64,000 nt of DNA from Luscinia megarhynchos (taxonomy: Eukaryota > Chordata > Aves > Passeriformes > Turdidae). Below are positions 25,727 to 39,231 of this stretch, in pieces. Numbering within the stretch: the first letter of the stretch is position 1; each line of letters opens with the position of its first letter. Under the pieces are notes generated by a model. That model ran no database searches, had not been told where the DNA came from, and was given only the letters and a program-made list of their open reading frames with translations. A program made the translations under genes and the position numbers. The stretch is from positions 13,755,385 to 13,819,384 of the forward strand of contig CM067576.1 in assembly GCA_034336665.1 (NCBI GenBank), written 5' to 3'.

Positions 25727-28700
25727 CATATGTATGACTTTTGTCTTTGTCTCTCTCACATGTCTCAGCTAATTCATTAAATTAGTTTGACCAACTCTTC
25801 AGCACAGTGGTCTACTCAGACCTCATATTCTTTTGCTGTGCTTATAATCCAAGCAGATAATTTTAACCAACTGTTCATCCTGACTACTGGGGAAAAAAAA
25901 TTTTAAAAAAAAGCACAGGGAGAATTTTTTTTAAATTTTTCATATCTAAATGTAGGGCATCTAGTTGTAAAGAGGCAGAAAGTTTGCTTGGCATAAGCTG
26001 CTGCATTAATTTAAAATACTGTCTCGCTATTGATACACTCATCATAAATTCTCTTAAAAACTTGTAGAAAATGCTAGAAAAAATATAGATGTGATATTTA
26101 TATCAAAATATGACATTATCAAAATAGTATCATAGAGAAGCATTGGTTCAAATACATAAATCTTACATATTGGATCTTTTTGTCCCTGCAGATGAAGAAT
26201 TTGACTTGTGCTCCAGAGCCCTATCCTAAGTTTCATGTTATTTCTAAGTTACCTGTTATTTCTAATGCCAACATGTCATCTGCTGTTCCAAGAAACACTG
26301 AGCAATGATCCCCGTAATTTTTGTCATTTAAAATTGCACACATTGTCAGAAATAGCAAACTGCCCAATCTATTTGCAGATTGGTAGGGACCTAGGGTTTG
26401 TCATTTCCCAAATCATAACTGATTCCTCTGGCAGATCTCTAGCTATGCCTCTGTTCTCACTGCAGTGAGGACATAAAGCTCTGCCTTGTTTATAATTCTT
26501 TAAAAGTATGCTGTTGTAGTAGGAACAGCAACCAAAATAAAGAAATCCCATACAGTGTAATGCAAACACAGGATGTTAAGCCAGTATAAGGACAGTATGT
26601 GTTATCCTTATGGTGTTATCCTTATTCTGGTGGTCAGCACAACTGCTATGCCAAGACAGTCTGCAAAATTCAGAGCAGGTTGTCACTTCTGCAAACTACT
26701 TTTAGTAGTTTGTTACTCTAGAGAACTCTGCAGGACATGTGCCTTCATACAGCATATTTCTCTCATCAGTTAAGTGAGAAAAGGTCCATTTAGCATATAA
26801 TACAAAAATAACTGCTCTGAAATGAGAAGTTTTTTTTTAAAAAATCAGACTTAGTTTCTCCCCAGATTTGTTTTAAATACGTGTCTTGTTAGCCGTGTCC
26901 TTCATTGAGGCACTTGCAAAGTGAAAGGCTAATTTTGCCACACAGATCCTCTTGTTTCAAAACACATATCTAGCCATAGAGATTCTGGCTGTAAATGAAT
27001 AACATTTTTTCAAGTCAGACTATTAATCTCTGGCTACCATTCTGAAAAATCCTGCTCAGCTGAGCTGAGTGTTTGAACTCATTAGTTGTGTCACCAAAAA
27101 CTTTTGAAGTAAAAAGCATTTCAAATTCTTGTTACTCTAAATTATGATGCATGTAAAAATAATAGGATTTGTTTGGTCATTTCTTTTTTTGAGTCTTTAA
27201 CATTTGGCTTTCAACATTCTGGAAACTCAAGGTGGATTAGAGCAAGTACTACTTGAATTGGAGTATAAATAATTAGTTAAAATGCTCTTAATGCATTCAC
27301 ACTGCTAAAAATTAATGAGAAGTCTCATAAAGTATTTTGAACCCGCAGGAACACCTATTTTATTATCAGCAACAAAAATATATAGATGATGCAATGTGTA
27401 AACAATCATAAACAGCTAGAAATTATTGCAAAAACCCCTAGTATAGTGGCATAAAAGCAAACACGTTGGTTTATAGCCTCAGCAGTACAAATAAAGCCCC
27501 CTGGCACAGAGGTGGTTTGGATCCCCCAGGTAAATCAGCCCAGCAGTGCCTGCAGAGCAGAGAGCAGCGGGGGGAGCCCTGGGCCAGAGCCCAGCACAGC
27601 TCTGAATGATGCTGCCCGGGTCTGTGTGCCTCTCAGCACTGTGGTTGCATGCACACACTCTCGGAATGTGAAGTGCCAAACACGACAGCAGCTCACCCAA
27701 TCCTTGGGCTGAATCCCGGAGAAGGTTGCTGCTAAGGCCAAGAGGAAAGGAGCAAACACCCCTGAGTACCCATCCCAACCCCTGGGTGGCAGACTTCACT
27801 TTGCTCCTGATGGAGGACACAATCTGAGTGCTTTGTGTGGATCACTGTGCACCAATATTTGTGCAATTAATTATACCAAGACAAGCCAAGAGTTCAAATC
27901 TATAAATATTTACTTCTCACCTCGTTGACTTTCTATTTATTCCTTTGGTGCTACCATGGCAGAGGTTTTCACGCTCCTTTTCACTGCCTTTGCCTGAGCA
28001 GCTTTACTCATCACGCTGTACCAAGGTTGAAAGAGCATTACACTGTAACTCACAGGAGGCTTCTAAGGGTAATAAATGCCTTTTCATTGACTTGAATAGC
28101 CTGTGTATAACAAGTGCATTCCTCTCTCCCAGCTAGAGCCCTGAACAGATGATCATTCCTGAAATAAAAAGGAGATGGAAGAAATTTTTCTTAAATGGTT
28201 TGGGGTAGATTTTAAAGACATTGGCATTGTCAGCTTTAAAATATTCCTTGTTCATGGAAAAGACAAAAAGTCTAACTTATCCTAATATGTTTGTGAAACA
28301 TCCAAGAGTACATAGTGCAAATTCAAAATAGTTCTTAGCAGGTAATATAAGGAGAAATTATTGTCAGCAAACCATCATTTACTCCAAACACAAAGATTAA
28401 CTGTTCTACTCTGACATTTGACAAAAATTGTTTCAATTTTCAGTGAAACAGATTAAAAAATGAAAATTCTACATGTAAAGAAAGTCCATCTAAACATGCT
28501 GGTGTTTTGGGCATATCCCTTCCATGAGCAATAGGATAAATCTTAGTAACTTTAGTACTAATTAGCTATTGAATGTCAAGAAGGGATGAAAAGGCAGTAA
28601 TTTCTGCTTGAACTATAGCACAGCTAATTGTCACTGCGTGGTGTGTGGGGAACATCTTTACCAGAAATGAAATATAGACATAAAAGTCAGAGGGTGAAAA

Positions 28701-31250
28701 AGAATATTTCTTTTTGTCTGATTATGCATAATCTCATTAATCTTATATTAAACTCTTCTTCCTAAGGTAATGTTTAAAATATGAAACTGGCACTACTACT
28801 GAGGAATGGTGGAGGAGCAAAAAAATCAACAAAGAAATTAAAGTAACTAAACAACACTGACTTTGGAGCAAATATTCCTGTAATGGTTATACAAATGTAG
28901 GGCATTATTTTTGGACATGATGAATTCTGCCATCTTTTTCCACTAATGCACTTATTGTAGTTACAAGGTACAAATCTTGTTGAAAGTGCACCAATTCTTT
29001 TAGAGAGTAGCAAGCCATGCCAATAACATCTGCTTAATAGAAAGGTCTAAGCTGAAGTTTGAGTATTTATTGCATGGAAAAAGCATCATTGTGAAATTGT
29101 TTCCAGCTTTTAACTGGCAGCTTTTTCTTTCCAGTGTTGAACTCCTTTTATTTTGCCATTTTAAAGGGCTCCAAATGGTCGCTGCTTTATTATGACTCAC
29201 AAGGGAAAAGTGCATGTTTGAATTATGAAGCTCAGCCATTCTCTGGGGAACTGTATATGTATTACAAGAGTGGGCTTTCCACTGATTGATTGAAAACTAT
29301 TGTTTCTGAGGTGCTGATTGCAGGATATGTCAATTTACAGACCCGCTAAAAGGTTTGTCACAAAATTATACATTGCATTTAAAATAAGCCCACAGTAAGT
29401 ACTTTAATAAATTAGCATCAATATAGTATTACAGAGCTGTTCTATTGACAACAAAAATCGCATTTCTGAAGCTTTAAGGAAAAAAGTCTAGTGACTGTGT
29501 CAAGCTAAAAGGAAAAAAAATTTCCATTTCTTTATCAAATGAGGAATGGAATTATTTCAGTGTTTCTACAGTCTGATCTTGACCTGTAACACTGAAATCC
29601 TTTGTACTAAAAAGTTAGAGTTTCAATACAGAAAGCAAAATCATCCACCATATGTGTATTTCTTCCCTCAGAGATGGCAGTTTACATTATATATCAACAT
29701 TCATGTAACCCTACTGTGATCCTTATAATTCTCTATGATCTGGAAAAAGAAAAATCTGATACCCTATTTTACAACGTAAATGTAGTAGGAAAAATTGGCT
29801 AATATATTATCTAACTTCAAATGTAGTTTTTAATTTAGAGTTTAGACAGAAGTACAAATAAGGTACAGTAGAAATAACCTTTGAATTTTATCAAAAGCAT
29901 AATGTACTAGCACTACATCATCCCATGTGGTCAGTTTACAAAAAATCTATTTTAGAATCTCTGGTTTTCAATATTTTATAAGTTTGAATGATCTCAGCCT
30001 TACTAGGATGTAGTTTTGAACTGATGCTTTTAGCAAATATCCTGAACACTGTATTCACCCCTTGCCAGACATGCAGGAGGTTGGCAGCAGATAAAAACTC
30101 AAAAACTAAAATGTCTTGTGACCATTTTTCACATTTTGTTAAAATGCTCTGATACAGCATTGTTAGCAGAGAACAGCAACATAATTCTCTCAGTGCTTTA
30201 GCTCATGGACTTTAAATGATTCTCTTGTTCAGCTTAGATAATACAAACTGGAAGAGGTCAGTTGGAGAAAATGAGAAAAGATTTGCAGGCCTAACAGAGA
30301 ATAGGAGATGACATTCTCCCACTTCAAGAAAGGAACTGAAGGTTCGAACCATCCTTTGACTCCTATATTTATCAATTTAATTTAATAAAAGAGGGCAAAA
30401 GGATGGAGAATGTATAATTCAGGGAGCTGGTGATGGGTCAAAGCTGCTCTTCATCTGCAGAAGTTACTTTTTAATAAAGAGAGTAATGCAGTTTCTTGTA
30501 GACTTTATAGGAAACACAGAATATGTGAAAATAAAGTGCAAAAAGAGAGTGAAAATTCATCTGAAATGCCGAGAAAACTTGAAGAACTCAGTTTAAGTTG
30601 CATTGTACATTAAAAAAGAAATAGAAAAGCGTATGGAATGCCAAGGATGCAAAGAAATCTTTGCACGAAAGCTACCAAATAAGAGATGGCATTTTATGAC
30701 TAATTAACTTCTCTGACTAAAGCTGTTATATCAAAGTGCAAAGAGAGGCACTGCTAGAAATATCTTACAAGAAAAATCCCCAAGTTCAGCCACCGTTGGT
30801 GCAGACTGTGAGTATCTGGCAGTGCTCCCCCAGGGCTCGCTGGAGTATCTCTACAGCTGCTCATCTCAGTGGATATGGCTCAAGTTTGTGCACCCCTGAT
30901 GCTGAAATGCTGATGTCACCTATACCAAAAATGAGGAGACCAGGCCAATTGTAGGTGTTTTTCTTTCATCACAACACTACCTCTGTAAGAAAAAAACCTG
31001 ATTCCATGGCTTTATTAAATAGGGGCTGCATCGTGTAAACAAAGCACACTTGTGCACTTGCATAGAATTTGGATTAATTACTCTCAAATTTCACAAGTCC
31101 TTCACTTTTCAAAGATGGAGGAACACTACAAACATGTCAGCAGAACATGGCATCACTAAGAAGTGCTCACTTAATATAAGTTCTACACTGTACATTCTAT
31201 TTGGCTTGGCTGTACATACATATGGGTAATTTTTTCCATTTTGGAGATGC
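25727..31250. other. Unique AT-rich non-coding sequence, one GC-richer patch
   Basis: No gene recognised. A GC-richer patch at about 27480-27830 produces overlapping frames on both strands with no known motifs. The stretch at about 29150-29470 has few simple runs and several TAAT/ATTA and TGACTCA-like words. It is a candidate conserved non-coding element, but only by appearance. Confidence 0.5.
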
Positions 31251-31270
31251 TATATATATATATATATATG
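31251..31270. repeat. (TA)n microsatellite
   Basis: About ten uninterrupted TA units. Confidence 0.93.
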
Positions 31271-34200
31271 TAGGTGAACAAACTTGTTTACATATAGAGT
31301 TGGAGGATGACTACTGTTCAAAGTGAACTATGGGTATAAAAACAATCCCTTCATTTGCTACAGTAATTTGAGGGCTGATTTGAAAAAATCAAAACCATGG
31401 TTATAAACAGCACAGCAGTGTCTGTCTTTCGTGTACTTGGTAAGCATTTTGTTTTTCTTGATTGCTATACTGGTACTGCTGCTTGTTTCCAAGTTACAGA
31501 ACACCATAGCTGGAAACTCATGAATTTGAAAACATTTATGGTTTCCTAAGCTTAGGCAGGGTTTTTGAATTTTACATCCAACTGTTTTCAAGGATTATTC
31601 TGTATTATGTTTTCTGCATAACAAATTTTGCTAACATCCTTGCACTTCTCTGCTTTCTCTTGATCACATTATAAAATAACCACAGCAATTTAAATACAAC
31701 TGTGGGAATAAATACATGAGATTTCCAGCCACCATCTGAGATAAATATTTGCATAATGTTTAGTTAAATCTCTACTGAAAAGAATAATACCTCTTATCAC
31801 TGTCCAGATGGAATCCTGAATTTATCAAAGCATACACACCTTTGCTGATATTAATTTACATATTTAGAAAATCTAAAGCCAGTTTCCTTTCACTGAGGTT
31901 TTCTGGAAGTGAAAGGGCACTGCAATGATCCTTAAGAATCATCAGAGACAGTTTCATCTCCAGGCAGTGCTTAAAACCTTGGTGTACTTCATTTTGCCAT
32001 CTAAAAGTGCAATATTAGAAATTTTAAATCTTTCTGGATGAAAATACGTTACAATTTTTTTAAAAGGAAACCATATAATTAATTAAATTTCAAAAGAAAT
32101 GCTTCTTTATGAAGTTGATAAAGACAGCTGGTTTCTTCTGGAAACTTATTTGCTAAATATCTGATTATCTACCTAGATGAGTTATAGTCCCTCAACACTC
32201 ACTACACATCCAGAAGAGCATTAAACTCAGACACTTACAAAGATCCAAAAAAGAATAAACAAAAGAAAATGTGACTAAATGTCAAATCCATTGCTTGTCC
32301 TACCTCCTGCAGCTTCTGGAGATAACCTGTTCCATTAATAATGACAAACAACAATGCAAGTGTGTCTCCTGGGAAATATCCATATTATCCCTTTAACTGC
32401 AGCAGCACATTCCTGACAGAAGAAAATACCCTTAATGTTAAAGGAACTGAGGACATTTTTTTAATTTCATCCTCATAACAGATTTCCTTGGTTAAATCCC
32501 TCTGGTGGCAGTGGGTCTGTCGATTCCCTGCTATATCCAACAGTACCCACTTCAGTGAAGAGTCAGTCAGGAAGCCAGGCTACTATTGGATTATTTAGTA
32601 CTTTCTATGGATAATATTTAGAGTAATATTAATAGAAAGAGCAGGTGCAAGAACAGTGAATATTTCAGTATTTATTTATGGCAACTAATGTTTTCAGAAT
32701 AACTATTGTCTTTTTAGACAGGACACACCTCCAGAAGGGGAGGGCAAAGAGTTAAGAAAGGGACTAAATTTTCATCTAATTAAAGGCCTTCATAAACATT
32801 GCACAGAAAGGACCAGAGTGATGACTGGTTTGGTCTTAGCCTATTAACCTGTAAATATTTGGGCACTTGACTCTGTGAACCTTAAAGAGTGGCACACATT
32901 GGCACATGTATAGACTGCAACCAGATGGGTAATTCCAGCATCAATGACAATGGCAGGAATTGTTTCTTTTATTATGTTCACATCCCACAGTGCCAAGGAC
33001 ATCACTGCACAGGACAGAGAGAGATAAGATCACAGCCACAGACTACAGAAATAGGGGATGGCAGAAGCTTCCTTCTTTATGGTGGAATTCAAAGCTTATG
33101 AAACCTAAAGCTTAAGCCTCCCCACCAATTTTGCCAGCAGGTAATTGAAAGGTGCAGCAGAATTTACAAAACTACAATCTTGTGCATTTCTATTTCTCAT
33201 TTCAAAGCTTTTTAAAATATTTTGATACAGAATTTTATTTTGGAGTAGGTGAAAGGATGCAAATTATTCTGTTTAAAACTCTTTTTTTGAAAATTACACC
33301 CTATAGTACAGTTATATAGAATATTCTATCACAATGATTTAGTAACATGTCACATTTATTTATCACTGGTAGAAACCAATCACACAAGATGCAGAGCACA
33401 TAAGACTGAGGCCCAGGATTCTTTTATAAAAAAGAGCAGCAAGACTGACCTCACCAGGTAATGAGCCTTTCTCTGTACAGACTTCCAGAAGTTGGCATCT
33501 ATTTACTCACCTTGGCAGAACACTGAAACAATTTGACAGTTCAGTTTCACCAGAGCAACTTGGACATACTTTGACCTTGGACTATCCTAAATATTAAAAG
33601 AATAATGCAAACAGACCCAAATTACAATAAAGCCTACTTGCCTTTTGAGTTCAGTGCTGCAAATAGTTATACTGTTATGTGTCTCTAGGCAAAAAAAACC
33701 ATCTAAAATTGTATCATTATTATAAAAGCTACAGATTGAATATATGCAATCCAGAAATGCATATATGTACATGTAAGTGTGTATATGTAAGTGTAAGTAC
33801 CTTACAGAAATGGACAACAACCACTCAATCGACCAGTGCTGGTTTTGGAGCCTGATCTCAGTTTACTGCTGCAGGTACAGTTGAGGCTCTTGCTGGAGAT
33901 GCATTCTCCAGACATTCTCGTCCATATGAAATTATTTACAGTCCTGAACAGCTCCCTGTGCTGGCCCTGGCCCCACAGACACAGGCTGGGGTCTGTGAGA
34001 CGAGGCAGCACAGCCACCAGAAACAGCCCAACTGAGGCACAAGAGCTTTCTGTGAGCAGGGGAGGCTTGAATTCTCTTGACACATATCCCAGTGCCCTCG
34101 GACTCCTGACACTCCTGCAGGGGTGCCAGGGTCAGAGCTCTTTGCAGTCCACGTGCACAGGGCACTTCCACCTGCCTTAATAGGAGAATTCCTGCTCGGT

Positions 34201-37200
34201 CAAAGTTGGATGCAGACCTTGCTCACTTCCAGGTCATGAAGAAATCATGTACAAACTATTTTTTTTTAAATTTATTTACTCAAGTCAATAGATTTTTCCA
34301 GTTATTTAAAAGCAGAAACAAAATATATAAGGCTGAAGGAAATGGATTTAAACTAGGTGTGATCTGAGACTTGAATTTTTTTTTCCAAAAGAAAGTGTGG
34401 GTTTTGGAAAATGTAAAGCTCAAGAGGAGAAAGCAAGCGAACAGAAAGTCCTGCTTCTTCAAAAACTGTGAAATTTGTTGAAGTTACCTCTTTCTGAACA
34501 AAGAGGGGATCTAAGTTCCTTTAGGAGCAGGGAGATCTCTCCAATAAAACACAGATGCAGGGTACCCTGGGCAGCACAGTACATGCATTTACCCTCACAG
34601 ATCCATGTGCTGAGCCTGGAGCTGGGCACAGCAGCTGTGAGCCTGCAGTGCCTTGCACAGCTCTGGATTTGTCATTAGAGTCCTTCCCAGACTATGATTT
34701 GTACAAGGATGTGTTGGCTTGCACAGGGGACAAGATGAATACAGTGACATTTTGTCCAAGAGGTGCCTGTGCTCTAGGAGGTGACTGATGCTTCCACCCC
34801 TGCTAATGACCCCTTCCATGAGTAAGCCTGGCTGTGTTCCCTGCTTTCTCTACATCCACAGCACAGTTAAAGTGCAGACTGGATAATGTGCATGCCTCTA
34901 AACAGTTTCTGTTTTACCGATGATTATTTATTTGTAAAACCAATGTGTGAAGCCTTTCTGCTGCAGACACTAGCTGATCCTTGTGACATCTGATTTCTTA
35001 TGACTGGAATCAATCATTTCTGTGCCCTTATCACGTATCATTTTCTTTCCTGCCTTCCCCCACTGAACTTAAACCCTGACCTCTTTTCAAACAGCTGCAA
35101 CATTTTCATTTGGTGCTATAAGCAATCTCAGAGCTATTGCAACTGTTTGAAGATAGCAGCATTACTCATTACCTCTCTTCATGTTCGACATTAAAATGTG
35201 TTTTTGGACACTCAACAACTTATTGTTTAAATTAATCATGGACAGATATACTGACATCCATTTTTTCCTTTGTTCACTGAGCTGAACTTCCTTTTGATTT
35301 ATGTGCTAATGGAAACAAACTATATAATCCACAATGAATAATTTTGCTCTGCTTGAGATGTGCAAGCAATAATAAAAAAGTAAACACGAGTTATCAGAAT
35401 TCCTTGTAAATGCTACAACTGCTTTCTTTGTAATGACAACAGATATTTATCTGCTGCCTACTTTTCATTTATATGCAACATAATGAAGCAAGTGAAACTG
35501 TGTTTCCCATGAAAACAAAAGTTTCCAGGATTAACAATTCATTCCAAACCATGGATGATCATTTTCACTGTGTGTATCAGCCCTGTCTATCAGCAGGTTA
35601 AATAAACTTCATTTAAAATTCTTCTCTGTCCATCACTTACACTTGCATGATGCAGATTTTGCAGTAGGAGGATTTTCAGAGTCACGTTTATCCATATATG
35701 ACTCAAACTTAATCTGTATCTACTTTTATACCTAGAGTGAGGTAGAAAAGGGCTTTTCTAGGGTAAAATACATACAAGAGTTTTTATATTACACTAGAAA
35801 CAATATTCAAAAACAAAGCTCAGAGAAGTCAGAGCCTGTTACAATTATACAACTTCCTCACTTCAGGGTGAGAGTACAAAGGAGATACTGGCTGCACCCA
35901 ACACAATCTTGCCAATAATTCCCATTTCTGCAAAGGCCCACACTGCAGAACTCTACAAAAATACTAACAAACAGCTAGTACAGCAAACCTTAATTTGTTT
36001 CCTTAATGGTAACAGACATGGCTGAGAGAGATGTTAACCCCCCTTAACATCATATCAGCATTTGTTCCAGGGGGCACCAGGATATCCAAATTCACTAGGC
36101 ATTGAAGGCTGTTGAAGAACATGCTGTCTCCTGGAATTCAAACATGATTTAAACAAGTGCTGGTGCATCAGGTCCTTCTGTCCCTGGCCTTACTTTACAG
36201 TACAACAGAGGCAAATAACTGCAGGGGAAAGAGGAAGAGGCAAGTGGGGATAACAGTTTTTTGAATCATCACTGTTATATTTTTCACAGTTCACTGATTT
36301 TCAGCCCAAAGATCTGGTTTTTAAAACAGCACTGCCAAAAGAGCCTGGACAGCCTCCTAAACTGTGCCCTTTAGGCACAGAGACCAGCCTGGTGACTTGG
36401 TTTCCCCAGATCACACCTCATCTACTGTCTTCCCATCTTTTCAACCCCCAGGAGCAGGACTTAGACACTGCTCCCAGAAATACCTGCTCACATTGCTCTT
36501 TCAAGAAAGAAATTATTCTTTGCCACACTTATTTGCTGTCCAATTCACTGTCTAAAAACTATTCAAATTCAAAGTGCACATGACCGTGGACAGTGAAAAA
36601 ATGCTAATGTTTGTCCAAATAGTTCCTCTTCCACCCTCTCTCTCATTTTCTATTTTTCAATATCAAACCATTCTTCATATTTAAATGAACCAAATTATTA
36701 CCTCAAATCAAACAAAACCACTCAACTCATAATTATAAATTAATGAGTCTAAAACAAGAGCTTGGAAAAGAAGCATTTAAGTGGTAGAAAAATATTCTTC
36801 AATTGTGAGATATGCTCTACTTATTCCAATCAAAATGCTTCATAAATCTGTTTAATATTCACAGGAAAGCAGACAGAAATAAAACCAAGTGTTTTGGTTT
36901 GAGCATGTATAAAAGGGAAGAAAACATGATGCTGAGGAGAGGGGAATAAACAAAAAGTAATCTATGTCAACTAGCAAAAACTGATTTATATTCCCAGTCT
37001 GAGAAAACGATCAGAAAGAAACCAAAATAAGATTGTTTGACCTATGTACTAGTCATAGCATATGCTTTAAAGAGAGGAAATAAAAAAATGAATGCAATGT
37101 ATCCCTTATTACCTTCCATTGCTTTGATATGTCCAGAGGGAAGATGTATGAGATACATTTCTGAGGCTGAATTTTTCACAAACAGTTTGACAAATTAAAC

Positions 37201-39020
37201 AATCACAGAAATATAAGATTTCCACGATCTCAGGTAGAATTCTCCATAAGTGATATATTGTTCTCATTAGAGTTTTAAAAACAGTTTTATGTACAAAAAT
37301 AGATGCTTAAGAGGAAAGAAAACAGAAAATGTTATATAGTGGGTTTTTTTCCCCTCTGCCTATGAAGTGAAATAACAAACCTTTCCCAAGTTTTCTAAAA
37401 CTTTGAGTTCTGAGGGAACAACCTTCAGGAAGACATTCTTGCAATTGTATTTTTTCCAAAATGGCCCAGAGTGATATGTGCTATTCTTAGAGATTAGAAT
37501 CAAGAATATTAGCTTCACATTTAACATTTTTGTTTTGTGCATGATAATATTCTTCCAAGTTTTTCCATTGGTCTGTATTTAAAAATGGAGCAAAATCCCT
37601 CGAAAAAGTCTTTGTTAATTTTAATTTAAGTCTGGGTGTTAGCAGACTTGTTTTTGGAGGGGATATGATTGTCTGTTCTGGAAAACCTGACCCATTTTTC
37701 AGGCTGATTCTGCAATCCTTTATCATGTGTGAATAGTCATTGCTACCATCTTAGTTAGGTGGTGCAAGAAACTGGGAAAACAACTTCAAGGAAAGTGTGT
37801 TCCTAATTTCAGTAAATTGGAATGAAATAAATGAAAAGAAAATCTGCCCTTTAAATCCCCAGTGAGAACTGTTTGTATAGAGTAACAGCATGGTTATTCC
37901 TTGTTACAGAAATATAATTCATGTCAATTGGACCTCCATTTCCCAACATTAATCAGAATGCAGATCTTCAGTCATCTATTGTTCCAGTAAACTGTGTGAA
38001 ATTCTCTTCCAAACTCTTACAGATTAAAAGTTTGACTGGAAGACAAGCACACACAATATACATTTCAATCACAAGACCCCCAAACTAAATTTGTTTGGGT
38101 TTTTTTTAACTTTAGAAGAACTCTGTATTTAGAGTTTAGTTTTCCATTTTAGAGTTTCAGTTTTCCACTGTTATAGAAAGGCCAAAAATGGCTAAACAGT
38201 GAAAAACATTGAAGTATCTTTCTCTCCTAGCATTTAATCAAGGAAAAAAAAATCAGGTATCACAAGATTAGAATAAAAGAATGTTTCATTGTCTTCTTGA
38301 TGTAATTTGTAGAAAATAGTTTTTTTCTAATGGCCAAGCAAGAACTTTGAGTTAAAGAGAGAGAACAATACTGATACATTCCCAATAAATCAACAAGTTC
38401 AATATTTTAGTACCCCAGCAGCATACAGTGAATAATTGATTGATTTATGTTTATTCTCCTGCTTAACCTAAAAAAACATAAGCCCTCCAATCATCAGAGG
38501 TACTTAGAAAGTGAAACATTTTTCTTTCATTCACAAATGTGTGGGGCTTTTCATTAATATATAATACAAGGCTGCATTTAATTAAGTTCATTGCAATTTT
38601 ACTTTTGATTGCATCTAATTGTATTCCAACACAAAATATCATTCTGAATAAATGAAAATTCAAAGTAGTTTAATCATGTCCAAATTAAATGTTCGGATTT
38701 ATGTTTGCCCTCCCCACTTTGCTCTCTTTTCTTTTTTTTTTTTTAATAGAAAGCAGCGTGCTATTACTTAGGTTATATTAGTCTTGGCAACAATATTTTT
38801 TCTTTGAAATTTGTATTGAGTTATATATCTAAGACATCTGTAGATTTATATGAATACTAGGATCCCAAACACATATAAACTGTTGTGTCACTTCATACAC
38901 AACAGTAATTGTACAAAGTAATGATAATCTGCAGGTTGTTGTTTTGATTTCAGCCACTCTGTGAATCTTGAGTTTCCTCTAATTCAGTGGATTAATTTAC
39001 AACTGCTCATTTTACCTAAC
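31271..39020. other. Unique non-coding sequence
   Basis: No gene recognised. GC-richer patches occur at about 33830-34190 and 34555-34820, with overlapping short frames and no recognisable protein. A short imperfect tandem duplication lies at 38128-38167. 35200-35560 is simple-run-poor, AT-rich sequence of the kind often seen in conserved elements, but this is not testable here. Confidence 0.5.
38128..38167. repeat. Imperfect tandem duplication, 19-20 bp unit
   Basis: TTTAGAGTTTAGTTTTCCA (38128-38146) is followed by a near copy with one inserted base (38148-38167). A local slippage duplication. Confidence 0.8.
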
Positions 39021-39231
39021 ATTAACCTTTCCCTCTTTGTTCTCTAACAGACAGCAAAACTGTCCTGTGACTGATCACAGAGAGATAGTATTAACAAAGG
39101 AAACCTTCAAATCAAGTCTCCTTACTACTGAAGGCAACTTAGAGGACAGTAAAGTTTGGGGAAAATTATTATCATTTAATACTGGACACATTCAGCCTTT
39201 CACAAAGACTTGCCAAACCATAAGATGATCA
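39021..39231 (+). other. Candidate exon: strong splice-acceptor-like signal followed by a 60-codon open frame
   Basis: A pyrimidine-rich tract (39025-39044, CTTTCCCTCTTTGTTCTCT-like) leads into AACAG at 39046-39050, a close fit to a vertebrate 3' splice site. From 39051 a plus-strand frame, entered with one base left over from a split codon, is open until TGA at 39229-39231. Its translation has balanced composition and reads like protein (for example VTDHREIVLTKETFKSSLL and GHIQPFTKTC). I do not recognise it, see no clear 5' splice site inside it and see no nearby AATAAA. It could be a terminal coding exon, a lncRNA exon or chance. Confidence 0.2.

Noticed and set aside
24880..25772. Open frames of 203-281 codons on both strands
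   Set aside because: They are translations of the CA/GACA satellite (Cys/Val- or Thr/His-rich repeats). The repeat words contain no stop codons, so open frames arise automatically.
30341..30350. GGTTCGAACC, resembling a tRNA B box
   Set aside because: Neither strand forms a T-arm stem, anticodon arm or acceptor stem around it; the palindromic 10-mer alone is not a tRNA.
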